From JAXMDT01 sp046348685 (lineage in GTDB: Bacteria; Pseudomonadota; Alphaproteobacteria; Rickettsiales; UBA998): a stretch of DNA of 42,178 nucleotides. The first letter of the stretch is position 1. Every line of letters begins with the position of its first letter. Below the pieces are notes generated by a model. The model was not told where the DNA came from and searched no databases. It saw nothing but the letters and a program-made list of their open reading frames with translations. This document shows, piece by piece, positions 31,445 to 40,800 of the stretch. The stretch spans positions 1 to 42,178 of the forward strand of contig JAXMDT010000016.1 in assembly GCA_046348685.1 (NCBI GenBank), written 5' to 3'. The position numbers and the translations under genes are program-made.

Positions 31445-33229
31445 GTGACGATTCGCATCCTGGCAGCCACCACTATCAACCGGATTGCAGCCGGTGAGGT
31501 GATTGAGCGGCCGGCGGCAGTTGTCCGCGAGCTTCTTGATAATGCGATAGATGCGGGCGCGACCCAGATCGATATTGAAATCGACGCAGGCGGCAAGCGG
31601 CGCATCGCCGTGCGCGACAATGGCCACGGTATCCCAAGGGATGAACTGCTACTTGCTATTCAGCGCCATGCGACGTCCAAGCTGCCGGACGAGAATCTCG
31701 ATCATATCCATTATCTTGGTTTCCGCGGGGAGGCATTGCCTTCCATCGGCGCAGTGGCACGGCTTTCCATTACCAGTTGTGCTTCGGGTGCACCTGACGC
31801 TTGGATTCAGAAAGTAGAAGGCGGGTTAGTCGCCGAATTGCAACCGGCGCCGCGACATCAGGGCACCATCGTCGAGGTGAATGATCTTTTCTATGCAACG
31901 CCGGCGCGGCTTAAATTCCTGAAAAGTGACCAGACCGAGATGCAGACCTGCCTGGAGATTGTCAAACGGCAGGCAATCGCCTCGCCGAATATTGGTTTTC
32001 GCGTTATCACCGATGGCAAACAGAAATTGTTTTATCCCCGCGAAGAAGGTGATTTTTTCGACACGCGCCTGAAACGCATCAGCGCCGTGATGGGCCGTGA
32101 TTTTGGTGAGAACGCCTTGAAAGTCGATGCCGTACGCGATGCGATCAAAGTCTTCGGCTATGCCAGCGTGCCGACCTTTAACCGTGGCACCTCGTCTTAC
32201 CAGTATCTCTATGTCAATCAACGTCCGGTGCGTGACAGGCTGCTGCTCGGCGTCGTGCGCGCCGCGTACCAGGATTTTCTCGGCCACGACCGTCATCCGG
32301 TAGTCGTCGTGTTTCTCGATATGCCGAGTGCCGAGGTGGATGTGAATGTGCATCCGGCTAAAGCGGAGGTGCGTTTCCGTGATCAGCAGCATATTCGCGG
32401 CACGCTCATCAGCGCTCTACGGCATACGCTGTCCGAAGCGGGGCACCGCGCCTCGACGACGGTGGCGAATTCGGCGCTGCAGGCCATGCAGCCGCAGCGC
32501 GTTGCAAATTATCCCTCTTACGTCAGTTATCCGGCGCAGCAGAATTTCGCCTTGGCCGTCCGCGATAATGTTGTTCCAATGTTTACGTCGCCCGTTGAAG
32601 GTTTTTCAGAACCACCTGACTTGCAGGTACCTGCGCCCGAACCGATGGAACATTTGCCGCTTGGACAGGCCAAGGCCCAGATGCACCGTACCTATGTTAT
32701 AGCGGAAACGGCAGATGGCGTCGTCATCGTCGATCAGCATGCGGCGCATGAACGGCTGGTCTATGAAGGTATGAAGGCGCAAATGAAAGAATCCGGCATT
32801 GCCAGACAAACACTGCTGATTCCAGAGGTTATAGAGCTGGGTGACGATGCTGGTTTACTTGTTGAGAAAATTCCTGCCTTTGCTGATATGGGTTTGATTA
32901 TGGAGCCGTTTGGCCACGGAGCTGTGGTTGTTCGCGAAATTCCGGCACTGCTCGGCAAAGTCGACATCGCGAGCCTGGTCCGCGATCTGGTGGATGATCT
33001 GCGTGAGCATGGTGAGGCGCTGAGTCTGAACGCCCAGTTTGAGCATATTTGCGGCACCATGGCGTGCCATGCGAGTGTTCGGGCGGGCCGGGTTCTTTCC
33101 GTTGCCGAAATGGATACATTGCTCCGTCAGATGGAGGCAACGCCCCATTCCGGCCAGTGTAATCATGGCCGTCCCACCTATGTGGAACTGAAATTGAAGG
33201 ATATCGAGCGGCTGTTTGGCAGAACCTGA
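31445..33229 (+). CDS. mutL: DNA mismatch repair protein MutL with endonuclease motif
   Basis: MutL links mismatch recognition by MutS to strand incision. I start it at the GTG at 31445, which gives MTIRILAATTINRIAAGEVI and a catalytic E29 in register with E. coli; an upstream TTG would place 23 unrelated residues in front, inside the hairpin. The protein is 594 residues. GHKL ATPase motifs are E29/N33 (in ELLDNAIDAG), DNGHGI (58-63) and GFRGEAL (92-98). A variable linker (about 335-405) leads to the C-terminal domain with DQHAAHERLVYE (430-441), matching the endonuclease motif DQHA(X)2E(X)4E, plus ACHASVRAG (540-548) and CNHGRP (572-577). It is thus the endonuclease type, expected in organisms without MutH. 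Confidence 0.96.
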   Translation: MTIRILAATTINRIAAGEVIERPAAVVRELLDNAIDAGATQIDIEIDAGGKRRIAVRDNGHGIPRDELLLAIQRHATSKLPDENLDHIHYLGFRGEALPSIGAVARLSITSCASGAPDAWIQKVEGGLVAELQPAPRHQGTIVEVNDLFYATPARLKFLKSDQTEMQTCLEIVKRQAIASPNIGFRVITDGKQKLFYPREEGDFFDTRLKRISAVMGRDFGENALKVDAVRDAIKVFGYASVPTFNRGTSSYQYLYVNQRPVRDRLLLGVVRAAYQDFLGHDRHPVVVVFLDMPSAEVDVNVHPAKAEVRFRDQQHIRGTLISALRHTLSEAGHRASTTVANSALQAMQPQRVANYPSYVSYPAQQNFALAVRDNVVPMFTSPVEGFSEPPDLQVPAPEPMEHLPLGQAKAQMHRTYVIAETADGVVIVDQHAAHERLVYEGMKAQMKESGIARQTLLIPEVIELGDDAGLLVEKIPAFADMGLIMEPFGHGAVVVREIPALLGKVDIASLVRDLVDDLREHGEALSLNAQFEHICGTMACHASVRAGRVLSVAEMDTLLRQMEATPHSGQCNHGRPTYVELKLKDIERLFGRT

Positions 33230-33282
33230 TTGGATTAAACAAATTTCATGGTCGCTATTCTACTTGTATCCACCCGAAAAAG

Positions 33283-33297
33283 GGCGTAAAAAACGCC
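33283..33297 (+). other. Short stem-loop just before the glycan transferase gene
   Basis: GGCGT-AAAAA-ACGCC forms a perfect 5-base-pair stem with an A5 loop, 53 bases after the mutL stop and 16 bases before the next start codon. No T-run follows directly, so a terminator is doubtful; a leader hairpin close to the ribosome-binding site is equally possible. Confidence 0.35.
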
Positions 33298-33313
33298 ATT
33301 CCTGCGGGGTTTT

Positions 33314-34318
33314 ATGACAGTTACCTACCTGTTGATTATCGCTTTTTCGGCATTCTTCTTTTCCAGCATTGGCACCGTGGCAGTGCGCAATCTGCTTGAG
33401 CGCCTGAATATATTGGACCACCCCGAAGAACGTAGCAACCATGAGATGCCCACACCGCGGGGCGGTGGCCTTGCAGTAGTATTCAGCATGCTCTGCTTTA
33501 TGGCGGCCGTGCGAGCACCCGCGTTGCTGTTGCTTGCTATCGTGATAGTTGCCGTGATTTCTTTTATGGATGATGTGAAGCGTCAGCCCGTAAAAACAAG
33601 GCTTATGGTGCACGCAATTGCGGCGCTATGCGCTGTCATGGCGTTGCATTACCCGGTATTTCAAGGATTATTTCCGTACTGGATGGATAGCATAATCGCC
33701 GCGTTACTACTGATGTGGTTCATGAATTTGTTTAATTTTATGGATGGCATCGATGAGATTTCGGTCATGCAAGCGGTTTCCATCTGCCTCGGCGCTATGT
33801 TGCTAGAAACCTCCGTTGAAGATCTGCCGCGCTCGCTCATTTTCGACGGCGCTGCGGTGGTGGGTGCCATGTTCGGCTTCTGGTTGATGAACCGCCATCC
33901 GGCAAAAATATTTCTCGGCGATGTCGGCAGTGTGCCGGTTGGCCTGACGCTCGGCTTTTTCCTTTTGGAGATCGCCGGCAGAGGTTATTGGGAAGCCGCA
34001 TTGATAGTGCCTGCGTACTATCTCACCGATTCTGGTATGACGCTTGTCTCCAGACTCATACGTGGGCAGAATATCGCCGCCTCGCATTCGGATCATGGCT
34101 ATCAGAAGGCGGTAAGAAGCGGCTGGTCGCATCCGCAGGTTGTTGAGCATATTTTCGCATTGAACCTGGCGCTTTTTGCTTTGGCGGTTGTGTCGGCAAA
34201 ATTGCCTGAGTATGGTTTCCTGCCGCTGATAGCGGCCTATGCACTTTCCGTGGCGCTGCGTTTTTATTTTATGACGCGTCGGGGCAATAGCGTCAGCCAT
34301 GAAGTTGTTCAGGCTTAA
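33314..34318 (+). CDS. Polyprenyl-phosphate sugar-1-phosphate transferase (WecA/MraY family, GT4-like)
   Basis: A 334-residue membrane enzyme of the polyprenyl-phosphate N-acetylhexosamine-1-phosphate transferase family, which starts glycan synthesis by placing a sugar phosphate on undecaprenyl phosphate. Family motifs are visible: HEMPTPRGGG (43-52), the DD pair at 86-87 (FMDDVKR), NLFNFMDGIDE (138-148), LGDVGS (201-206) and the C-terminal HSDHGYQKA loop. About ten transmembrane segments are present. MraY itself is unlikely, since the mra/mur cluster is absent and the size and motif pattern are WecA/WbpL-like. The end overlaps the next gene by 20 bases. The sugar is unknown; the adjacent dehydratase suggests a 6-deoxy amino sugar. 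Confidence 0.9.
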   Translation: MTVTYLLIIAFSAFFFSSIGTVAVRNLLERLNILDHPEERSNHEMPTPRGGGLAVVFSMLCFMAAVRAPALLLLAIVIVAVISFMDDVKRQPVKTRLMVHAIAALCAVMALHYPVFQGLFPYWMDSIIAALLLMWFMNLFNFMDGIDEISVMQAVSICLGAMLLETSVEDLPRSLIFDGAAVVGAMFGFWLMNRHPAKIFLGDVGSVPVGLTLGFFLLEIAGRGYWEAALIVPAYYLTDSGMTLVSRLIRGQNIAASHSDHGYQKAVRSGWSHPQVVEHIFALNLALFALAVVSAKLPEYGFLPLIAAYALSVALRFYFMTRRGNSVSHEVVQA

Positions 34319-36176
34319 GCGAAACCAAATCGCTGTCCTTCATGATGGTTTGCTGGCTGCGGCCAGCTTTCCACTTGCACTCTACCTGCGTCTCAGCGAT
34401 GCCACTTTTTCATTTGCAGGGCATTATATCGTGCCTGCCACCATCGGATCGGGTATTGCTTTCATATTTATCCAGATTCTCTATCGCCAATACCGTGATG
34501 TCTGGCGCTATGTGTCGATGCGCGAGTTATTGCGCATTGTTCAGGTGGCAACGCTGTCATTGCTTTTGTTTTATGCAGTTTTCTTTTTGCTCAACCGCTT
34601 AGAAAATGTACCCCGCTCGGTCCCATTTATTCAATGGATGCTGCTTATTGGAATATTGTCGGCACCGCGGGGAATTTACCGAGCCTTGCACGATCATGGC
34701 ATCCGAAAAACCGCTGCTCCGATGGCGGAGATTAAGGTCTTGCTGGTTGGCGCAGGGGATCATGCCGAACAGTTTGTGCGCGCCATGCAGCGTACCGCCG
34801 GCGCGCTGTACCTTCCCATTGGCATGGTTGACGAAGATTCGTCCAAAACGCGGCGGATGATTCATAACGTGCCTGTTTTGGGGCAAACAAAGGATATCAA
34901 ACTCGTGCTGCGCAAGCTGGAACGCAAGGATTTGAAACCGCAAAGGATACTTATTACGGAGGAAGATGTTTCTCCAGAAACTATCCAGCTGCTGTTATCC
35001 GCTGCCGAGGAAAAAGGCATCGCGTTATCACGCCTGCCCCGCCTGACCGATTTCCAGCAGGAATCTTCAGCGAATGTACGCATGCGCCCCATTGATATTG
35101 AAGATGTGCTGGGACGCGCCCAGCGGGTACACGAACGCGACGGCATGAAACGCCTGATTCAGGGTAAACGCGTGCTGGTGACGGGTGCGGGCGGCTCCAT
35201 CGGCAGCGAGCTGGTGCGTCAAGTCGCCAAACTAAAACCGGCAAAACTGTTGTTGCTCGATCATTCGGAATATAATCTTTATCGTATCACCACCGAAATG
35301 GATGAACAATTTTCAGGCGTGAAAAGACAATCGTATCTCTTTGACGTGCGCGACAAGACAAGTATTGAGCGCCTTTTTAAAGAGCAGATGCCGGAGATCG
35401 TGTTTCACGCGGCAGCCATTAAACATGTGCCGATTGCTGAGGAAAACATTGAGGAGGCAATTCTGACGAATGTCATGGGCACCCAGGGCGTCGTACAGGC
35501 TGCAAGTGCGCATGGTGCCTCTATGGTTGTCTTTGTTTCCACCGATAAAGCAGTCAATCCGGCCAATGTAATGGGCGCCAGCAAACGTCTGGCGGAAGCG
35601 GTCACGCTTCATGGTAAAGGCAGCATGAAACGCGTTGCCGTGCGGTTTGGCAATGTGCTGGGATCGACAGGCTCCGTCGTTCCGCTTTTCCAGCGTCAGA
35701 TTGCCGAAGGTGGTCCGGTTACGGTGACGCATCCGGATATCGAACGTTACTTCATGACGATACGTGAGGCTGTGGAGCTTGTTATTCAAGCCGCATCGCT
35801 TTCCACAGAAGAAGAAAAGCCGGGCCAGATTTATGTCCTTGATATGGGAAAGCCGATTAAGATACTCGATCTCGCCCGCCAGATGATCCGGCTTTCAGGT
35901 TTGCGTCCTGAAAAGGATATCCAGATTACCTTTACAGGCCTGCGACCGGGTGAGAAATTGTTCGAAGAATTATTTTACCAAAATGAATCGCTCGAAAAAA
36001 CACGGCATGCCAGTATTATGAAGGCTGCTGAAGCCAGCTTCCCGGCATATCAGGAAAAAGAATTGGCGGCGCTCCTTGCCGCAGCACTTGCACGCGACGC
36101 GAAAAAGAGTAAGGAAGTGCTAATCCGGTTGGTGCCAGAATACCAGCCGGGCCAGATGAAACCCGCAGCAGCTTGA
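34299..36176 (+). CDS. Membrane-bound UDP-sugar 4,6-dehydratase/epimerase (FlaA1/CapD/WbpM family)
   Basis: A 625-residue protein. Four or so N-terminal transmembrane helices (about 15-125) precede a CoA-binding-like Rossmann domain (about 145-270, LLVGAGDHAEQF), followed by the catalytic SDR domain with GAGGSIGS (296-303), HAAAIKHVP (370-378) and STDKAVNPANVMGASKR (414-430). The usual catalytic tyrosine of SDRs is a methionine here (MGASK), as in WbpM and other large members of this family. The reaction is probably C6 dehydration of UDP-GlcNAc to the 4-keto-6-deoxy sugar. It overlaps the sugar-1-phosphate transferase gene by 20 bases, so both should act in one glycan pathway; downstream aminotransferases and glycosyltransferases are not in the window. 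Confidence 0.92.
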   Translation: MKLFRLKRNQIAVLHDGLLAAASFPLALYLRLSDATFSFAGHYIVPATIGSGIAFIFIQILYRQYRDVWRYVSMRELLRIVQVATLSLLLFYAVFFLLNRLENVPRSVPFIQWMLLIGILSAPRGIYRALHDHGIRKTAAPMAEIKVLLVGAGDHAEQFVRAMQRTAGALYLPIGMVDEDSSKTRRMIHNVPVLGQTKDIKLVLRKLERKDLKPQRILITEEDVSPETIQLLLSAAEEKGIALSRLPRLTDFQQESSANVRMRPIDIEDVLGRAQRVHERDGMKRLIQGKRVLVTGAGGSIGSELVRQVAKLKPAKLLLLDHSEYNLYRITTEMDEQFSGVKRQSYLFDVRDKTSIERLFKEQMPEIVFHAAAIKHVPIAEENIEEAILTNVMGTQGVVQAASAHGASMVVFVSTDKAVNPANVMGASKRLAEAVTLHGKGSMKRVAVRFGNVLGSTGSVVPLFQRQIAEGGPVTVTHPDIERYFMTIREAVELVIQAASLSTEEEKPGQIYVLDMGKPIKILDLARQMIRLSGLRPEKDIQITFTGLRPGEKLFEELFYQNESLEKTRHASIMKAAEASFPAYQEKELAALLAAALARDAKKSKEVLIRLVPEYQPGQMKPAAA

Positions 36177-36183
36177 TTTTACC

Positions 36184-37731
36184 ATGACGATTAAAACGGC
36201 CCTTATTTCTGTTTCCGATAAACGCGGCATTACCGAGTTTGCCTCATTCCTGGCGGAAAAAGGTATTACCATTCTTTCTACAGGCGGCACCGCAAAGCTT
36301 TTGAAGCAAAAGAAAATTCCAACAGTCGAAGTTTCCGAACACACAGGTTTTCCGGAGATTCTGGGTGGCCGGGTAAAGACGCTGCATCCTCATATCCATG
36401 GCGGAATCCTCGCCCGCCGCGACGATCCCGAGCACATGAAAACGCTTGCTGAACACGGCATTACGCCAATCGATCTCGTTGTGATCAATCTCTATCCGTT
36501 TGAGCAGGCAGTACAGCGCGGTGCAGATGAAGAAGAATGTATTGAAGAAATTGATATCGGTGGCCCATGCCTGATCCGCGCCTCTGCTAAAAACCATCAA
36601 GCGGTGACGGTAATCGTCGATCCTGATGATTATGCCTTAGTGACTGAATCGATAAAGGAAAATAAAGGCAGTACCAGCTTGCAGCTCCGCAAGGAACTGG
36701 CAGCGCGTGCGTTTGCCCGGACTGCAATGTATGACAGTATCATTGCTGATTGGATGGATAAGCCCGCGCCTGGTAAACTTAAACAGCAGCTTATTGTTAC
36801 TGCAACCCTGAAACAGACGCTCCGTTACGGGGAAAACCCGCATCAGAAAGCAGGTTTTTATCAAACCACGGCTGCGGCAGGCACACTCGCCGATGCTAAG
36901 CAGATCCAAGGCAAGGAATTAAGCTATAACAATTTGCTGGATGCACATGCGGCATTGGAACTGGTACGCGAATTTTCGCAGCCGGCGGTTGCCATTATCA
37001 AGCATAATAATCCGTGCGGTGTTGCACAGTCAAAATCCCTGCTCGATGCCTACACAAAAGCGCTCGCCTGCGATAAGCAAAGTGCGTACGGCGGCATTAT
37101 TGCTCTGAACCGCGCGGTGGATGGCAAAACGGCGGCAGCCATTGCCGATCTTTTTGCGGAAGTTATTATCGCTCCGGACATTACGGAAGAAGCAAAAGCG
37201 TTTTTTTCCCAAAAGAAAAATCTGCGCGTACTGACAACGGAATCCACCATGAGCACGAATTCCGACGGTATGTTGCTGATGCCCGTTTCGGGCGGACTAT
37301 TAGTGCAGCAGACGAATGATCAGCTTATTGATGAATCGCTACTGAAAATCGCTTCGAAACGCGAACCGACCAAAGAAGAAATGCACGATCTACGGTTTGC
37401 GTTTACGGTTTGTAAACATGTGAAATCGAATGCGATTGTTTTAGCGAGGGACAGCGCCACAGTCGGCATCGGCGCTGGACAGATGAGCCGGGTGGATAGT
37501 GTACGCATTGCTTGCTGGAAAGCTGAAGAAGCAGGGCTGGGCACCAAAGGCTCCGTACTTGCCTCCGATGCGTTCTTCCCGTTTGACGATAATGTCCATG
37601 CCGCCGCCAAAGCAGGCATTACTGCCATTATTCAGCCGGGCGGCTCCATCCGCGACGAAGACATTATCAAAGCCGCCGATAAGTATGACATGGCGATGGT
37701 GTTCACCGGTATCCGGCATTTCAGGCATTAG
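36184..37731 (+). CDS. purH: Bifunctional AICAR transformylase/IMP cyclohydrolase PurH
   Basis: PurH carries out the last two steps of IMP synthesis. The 515-residue protein has the N-terminal cyclohydrolase (MGS-like) domain with SVSDKRGI (9-16), LSTGGTA and GGRVKTLHPHIHGG (61-74). The C-terminal transformylase domain has RYGENPHQK (214-222), KHNNPCG (273-279) with the catalytic Lys-His pair, and the final QPGGSIRDEDII and GIRHFRH stretches. Length is standard. It starts 7 bases after the sugar dehydratase gene, so it may share its transcript even though the functions are unrelated. It converges on the glutamate dehydrogenase gene. Confidence 0.97.
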   Translation: MTIKTALISVSDKRGITEFASFLAEKGITILSTGGTAKLLKQKKIPTVEVSEHTGFPEILGGRVKTLHPHIHGGILARRDDPEHMKTLAEHGITPIDLVVINLYPFEQAVQRGADEEECIEEIDIGGPCLIRASAKNHQAVTVIVDPDDYALVTESIKENKGSTSLQLRKELAARAFARTAMYDSIIADWMDKPAPGKLKQQLIVTATLKQTLRYGENPHQKAGFYQTTAAAGTLADAKQIQGKELSYNNLLDAHAALELVREFSQPAVAIIKHNNPCGVAQSKSLLDAYTKALACDKQSAYGGIIALNRAVDGKTAAAIADLFAEVIIAPDITEEAKAFFSQKKNLRVLTTESTMSTNSDGMLLMPVSGGLLVQQTNDQLIDESLLKIASKREPTKEEMHDLRFAFTVCKHVKSNAIVLARDSATVGIGAGQMSRVDSVRIACWKAEEAGLGTKGSVLASDAFFPFDDNVHAAAKAGITAIIQPGGSIRDEDIIKAADKYDMAMVFTGIRHFRH

Positions 37732-37857
37732 AGCTAACTTACTCTTTATAGACCTTGTCAGACATCAAAGCTCGAAGCTCATGTACTGGTAGCTATACCG
37801 TGTCTCGCGCTTCGTCCCATAAAAATTTTAGCAAGTCTATACTGGATAAAATTACAC
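37732..37857. terminator. Convergent intergenic region between purH and the glutamate dehydrogenase gene
   Basis: This 126-base gap should hold the 3' ends of both transcripts. A nested stem is visible: CGAAGC (37773-37778) with GCTTCG (37809-37814), enclosing GGTA-GCTA-TACC. A wider imperfect pair is TATAGACCTTG (37748-37758) with CAAGTCTATA (37832-37841). Neither is followed by a clear T-run, so the terminator call is weak. Confidence 0.3.
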
Positions 37858-40800
37858 TTAAGTCACTGCGCCGAGGGCCTTAAGCGCGATGACCATCATC
37901 GGAAGATCGCGCTTATCAGTTGATTTCACATCATGCAGCAGCTGGCGCAGACGTTCGATGCTATCATTGTGCGCTTGCATCCAGCCATCCAGCTGGGCAA
38001 AATCCTTATCAGCCTTTTTAGAGGATTTGAGGACGGTCAGTGTCAGGCGATATTGCTCGCGCATCAATTCATCAACCAGACTCTTCGCCGCCAAACGGTC
38101 CCAATGGGTTTCAAACGTCATTTTGCCAATGGCACCGCGTAGCCAGCCAAGCTGCAGGCGGCTACCGATTTCGTAATAGAGTGCAGCCACTGTCTTGACG
38201 GGTTGCTTGGTCTGCAGCGCAACGCGAATGATATCGCAGGCATTGCCCATTGCCTCCAGCGACGCAACGCGTTCGGCAAGCGCCACAGGCACATGTGCTT
38301 CTTTAAACAGGTCAAAGCGTTTGCTGTAAGCACGCTTCGCAGATTCCGAAAGAACGTCCTGATAGCATTCGACGTAAGTTTTGATGTGCGGCGCGAATTC
38401 GCCTATTGCCGCCGTAATATCCATCGGATGGCTGACATTCTGGAGGAACCAGCGCGTCACCTGCTCGATGAAGCGGTTCACGTCCTGGAAAAGCTGCACC
38501 TGGATATTGACGTCGATTTTGCCATCGAGCGCTTCAATTTCACGCCAGATATTACGTAGTACAAACGCATCCCGCGCGGCAATATAGGCGCTGGCGATTT
38601 CAGACGGGGCAAAGCCTGTATCTTCCATAATGCTATGGACGAAAGTGATGCCGGTACGGTTCACAATACTATTGGTGATCACCGTGGCGATGATCTCTTT
38701 GCGAAGCCGGTGTGACGCGATCGCTTCTGCGAATTTTTTCTGCATCGGTTCCGGGAAATAACGCAAAAGATCGCTGATAAAATAATCGTTGGTAACCAGT
38801 TTGGACTGGGAAATTTCCTGATTCAGCCAAAGCTTGGCATAGGAAAGCAAAATCGAGAGTTCAGGACGGGAAAGCCCTTTACGCTCGGCGCGCAAGGTTT
38901 GCAGATCCTTATCTAAAGGTAATTTTTCAACGACGCGGTCCAGCATCCCTATACGCTCAAGACCCTTCATCAGGCGCACACATGGCTCAAGCAGTGCATA
39001 ACCCTGGCGTTCGGCAATCGTGATGGCTTGCGTCTGATATTGGTTGTCGCGCAGCACGAGAGCGGCGACTTCATCCGTCATCTGTTTCAGGAGCTCATCG
39101 CGCTTCTTGCGTGTGAGGGCATTATTCTGCAGCAGCGGCGACAATGCGATCTTGATATTGACCTCATGGTCGGAACAATCGACGCCTGCCGAGTTATCTA
39201 TGGAGTCAGTATTTATCTTGCCTCCCTTACGCGCATAACCGATGCGGCCGCGCTGCGTGAAACCGAGATTACCGCCTTCGGCAACGACTTTGGCGCGTAA
39301 TTCGCTGGCATTGATGCGCACGGCATTGTTCGCCGTATCGCCAACGGATTCATTCGATTCTTCGTCGCCTTTTACATATGTCCCGATACCGCCGTTCCAA
39401 AGCAGGTCTACTTCTGCCATGAGAAGCATGCGGATCACTTCGTCAGGAGCAGCGCTTTTTTTCTCAGTGCCGAGGACCTTACGCATTTCCGCGCTCAACG
39501 GGATGCTCTTTGCACTGCGTTCATAAATGCCGCCGCCTTTTGAAATCAGGTCGGCTTTGTAATCCGCCCAGCTGGAGCGCGGCAGGTCATAAAGGCGCCT
39601 GCGTTCTTTAAAGCTTTTCTTGGCATCCGGGTTCGGATCCAGGAAAATATGCAAGTGATTGAAAGCGCCTACTAATTTTATATGGTCCGACAGCAGCATG
39701 CCATTGCCGAAAACATCACCCGACATATCGCCGATACCGACGGTAGTAAAATCGTTCTTGGAAATATCCATGCCCAGCTCGCGGAAATGACGCTCGACGG
39801 AAACCCACGCGCCGCGTGCTGTAATCGCCATTTCCTTATGGTCATAACCGGCCGAACCGCCGGATGCGAATGCGTCATCGAGCCAGAATTGGTAATCCGC
39901 GGAAACGCCGTTGGCGATATCCGAGAAAGTAGCCGTGCCTTTATCGGCGGCGACAACGAGATAAGGATCGTCCTTATCATGGCGCACCGTGTCTTTCGGC
40001 GGCACAATCTTATGATTAATTATGTTGTCAGTAATATCGAGCAGGCCGGAAAGAAATTCTTTATAGCAGCTGATTCCTTCCTGCAGCATCGCGTCGCGCC
40101 CTGCATCTTTCGGCGGCTGCTTTACGACGAATCCACCTTTAGAGCCAACCGGCACGATAACGGCGTTTTTAACCATCTGGGCTTTCATCAGGCCAAGAAT
40201 CTCCGTACGGAAATCTTCCGGACGGTCTGACCAGCGCAGGCCGCCACGCGCCACTTTGCCGCCACGCAGATGGATGCCTTCCGTACGCGTTGAATAAACA
40301 AAAATTTCCGCATGCGGACGCGGCAGCGGCAACTCCGGCACGTTTTCGGAATCCAACTTGAACGAGATGTAGGATTTAGGCTTTTGCTCGGCATCGTGCT
40401 GATAGAAATTAGTGCGAAGCGTCGCCGTCATCGTGTCATTAAACCGGCGCAGGATGCGGTCATCCGCCAGGTTGGAAACGCCCGCGAGCTCGGATTGAAT
40501 GGAAGACTGCAGGGCTTCCATTGCTTCTGCGCGATGCTTGGCGGCGGGATTAAAGCGCGTCTCAAAATACTCCACCAGCTTACGGGCTATGGATGGGTAA
40601 CGGGTAAGGGAACCAGCCACGTAAGTCTCGTTGAAGGCAAGGCCGGTCTGCTTCAGATATTTACCATACGCGCGCAGCAAAGTGACTTCGCGCCAGGAAA
40701 GGGAAGCTTTCGCAACGAGTGCGTTATAGCGGTCGTTTTCCATCTCCCGAAGCCAGACTTTGAGCAACGCCTCTTCAATGATCGGCTTGACGGTTGGAAC

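Noticed and set aside
31826..32392. A 188-codon minus-strand open frame
   Set aside because: It is antisense to the ATPase half of mutL and has no recognisable domain.
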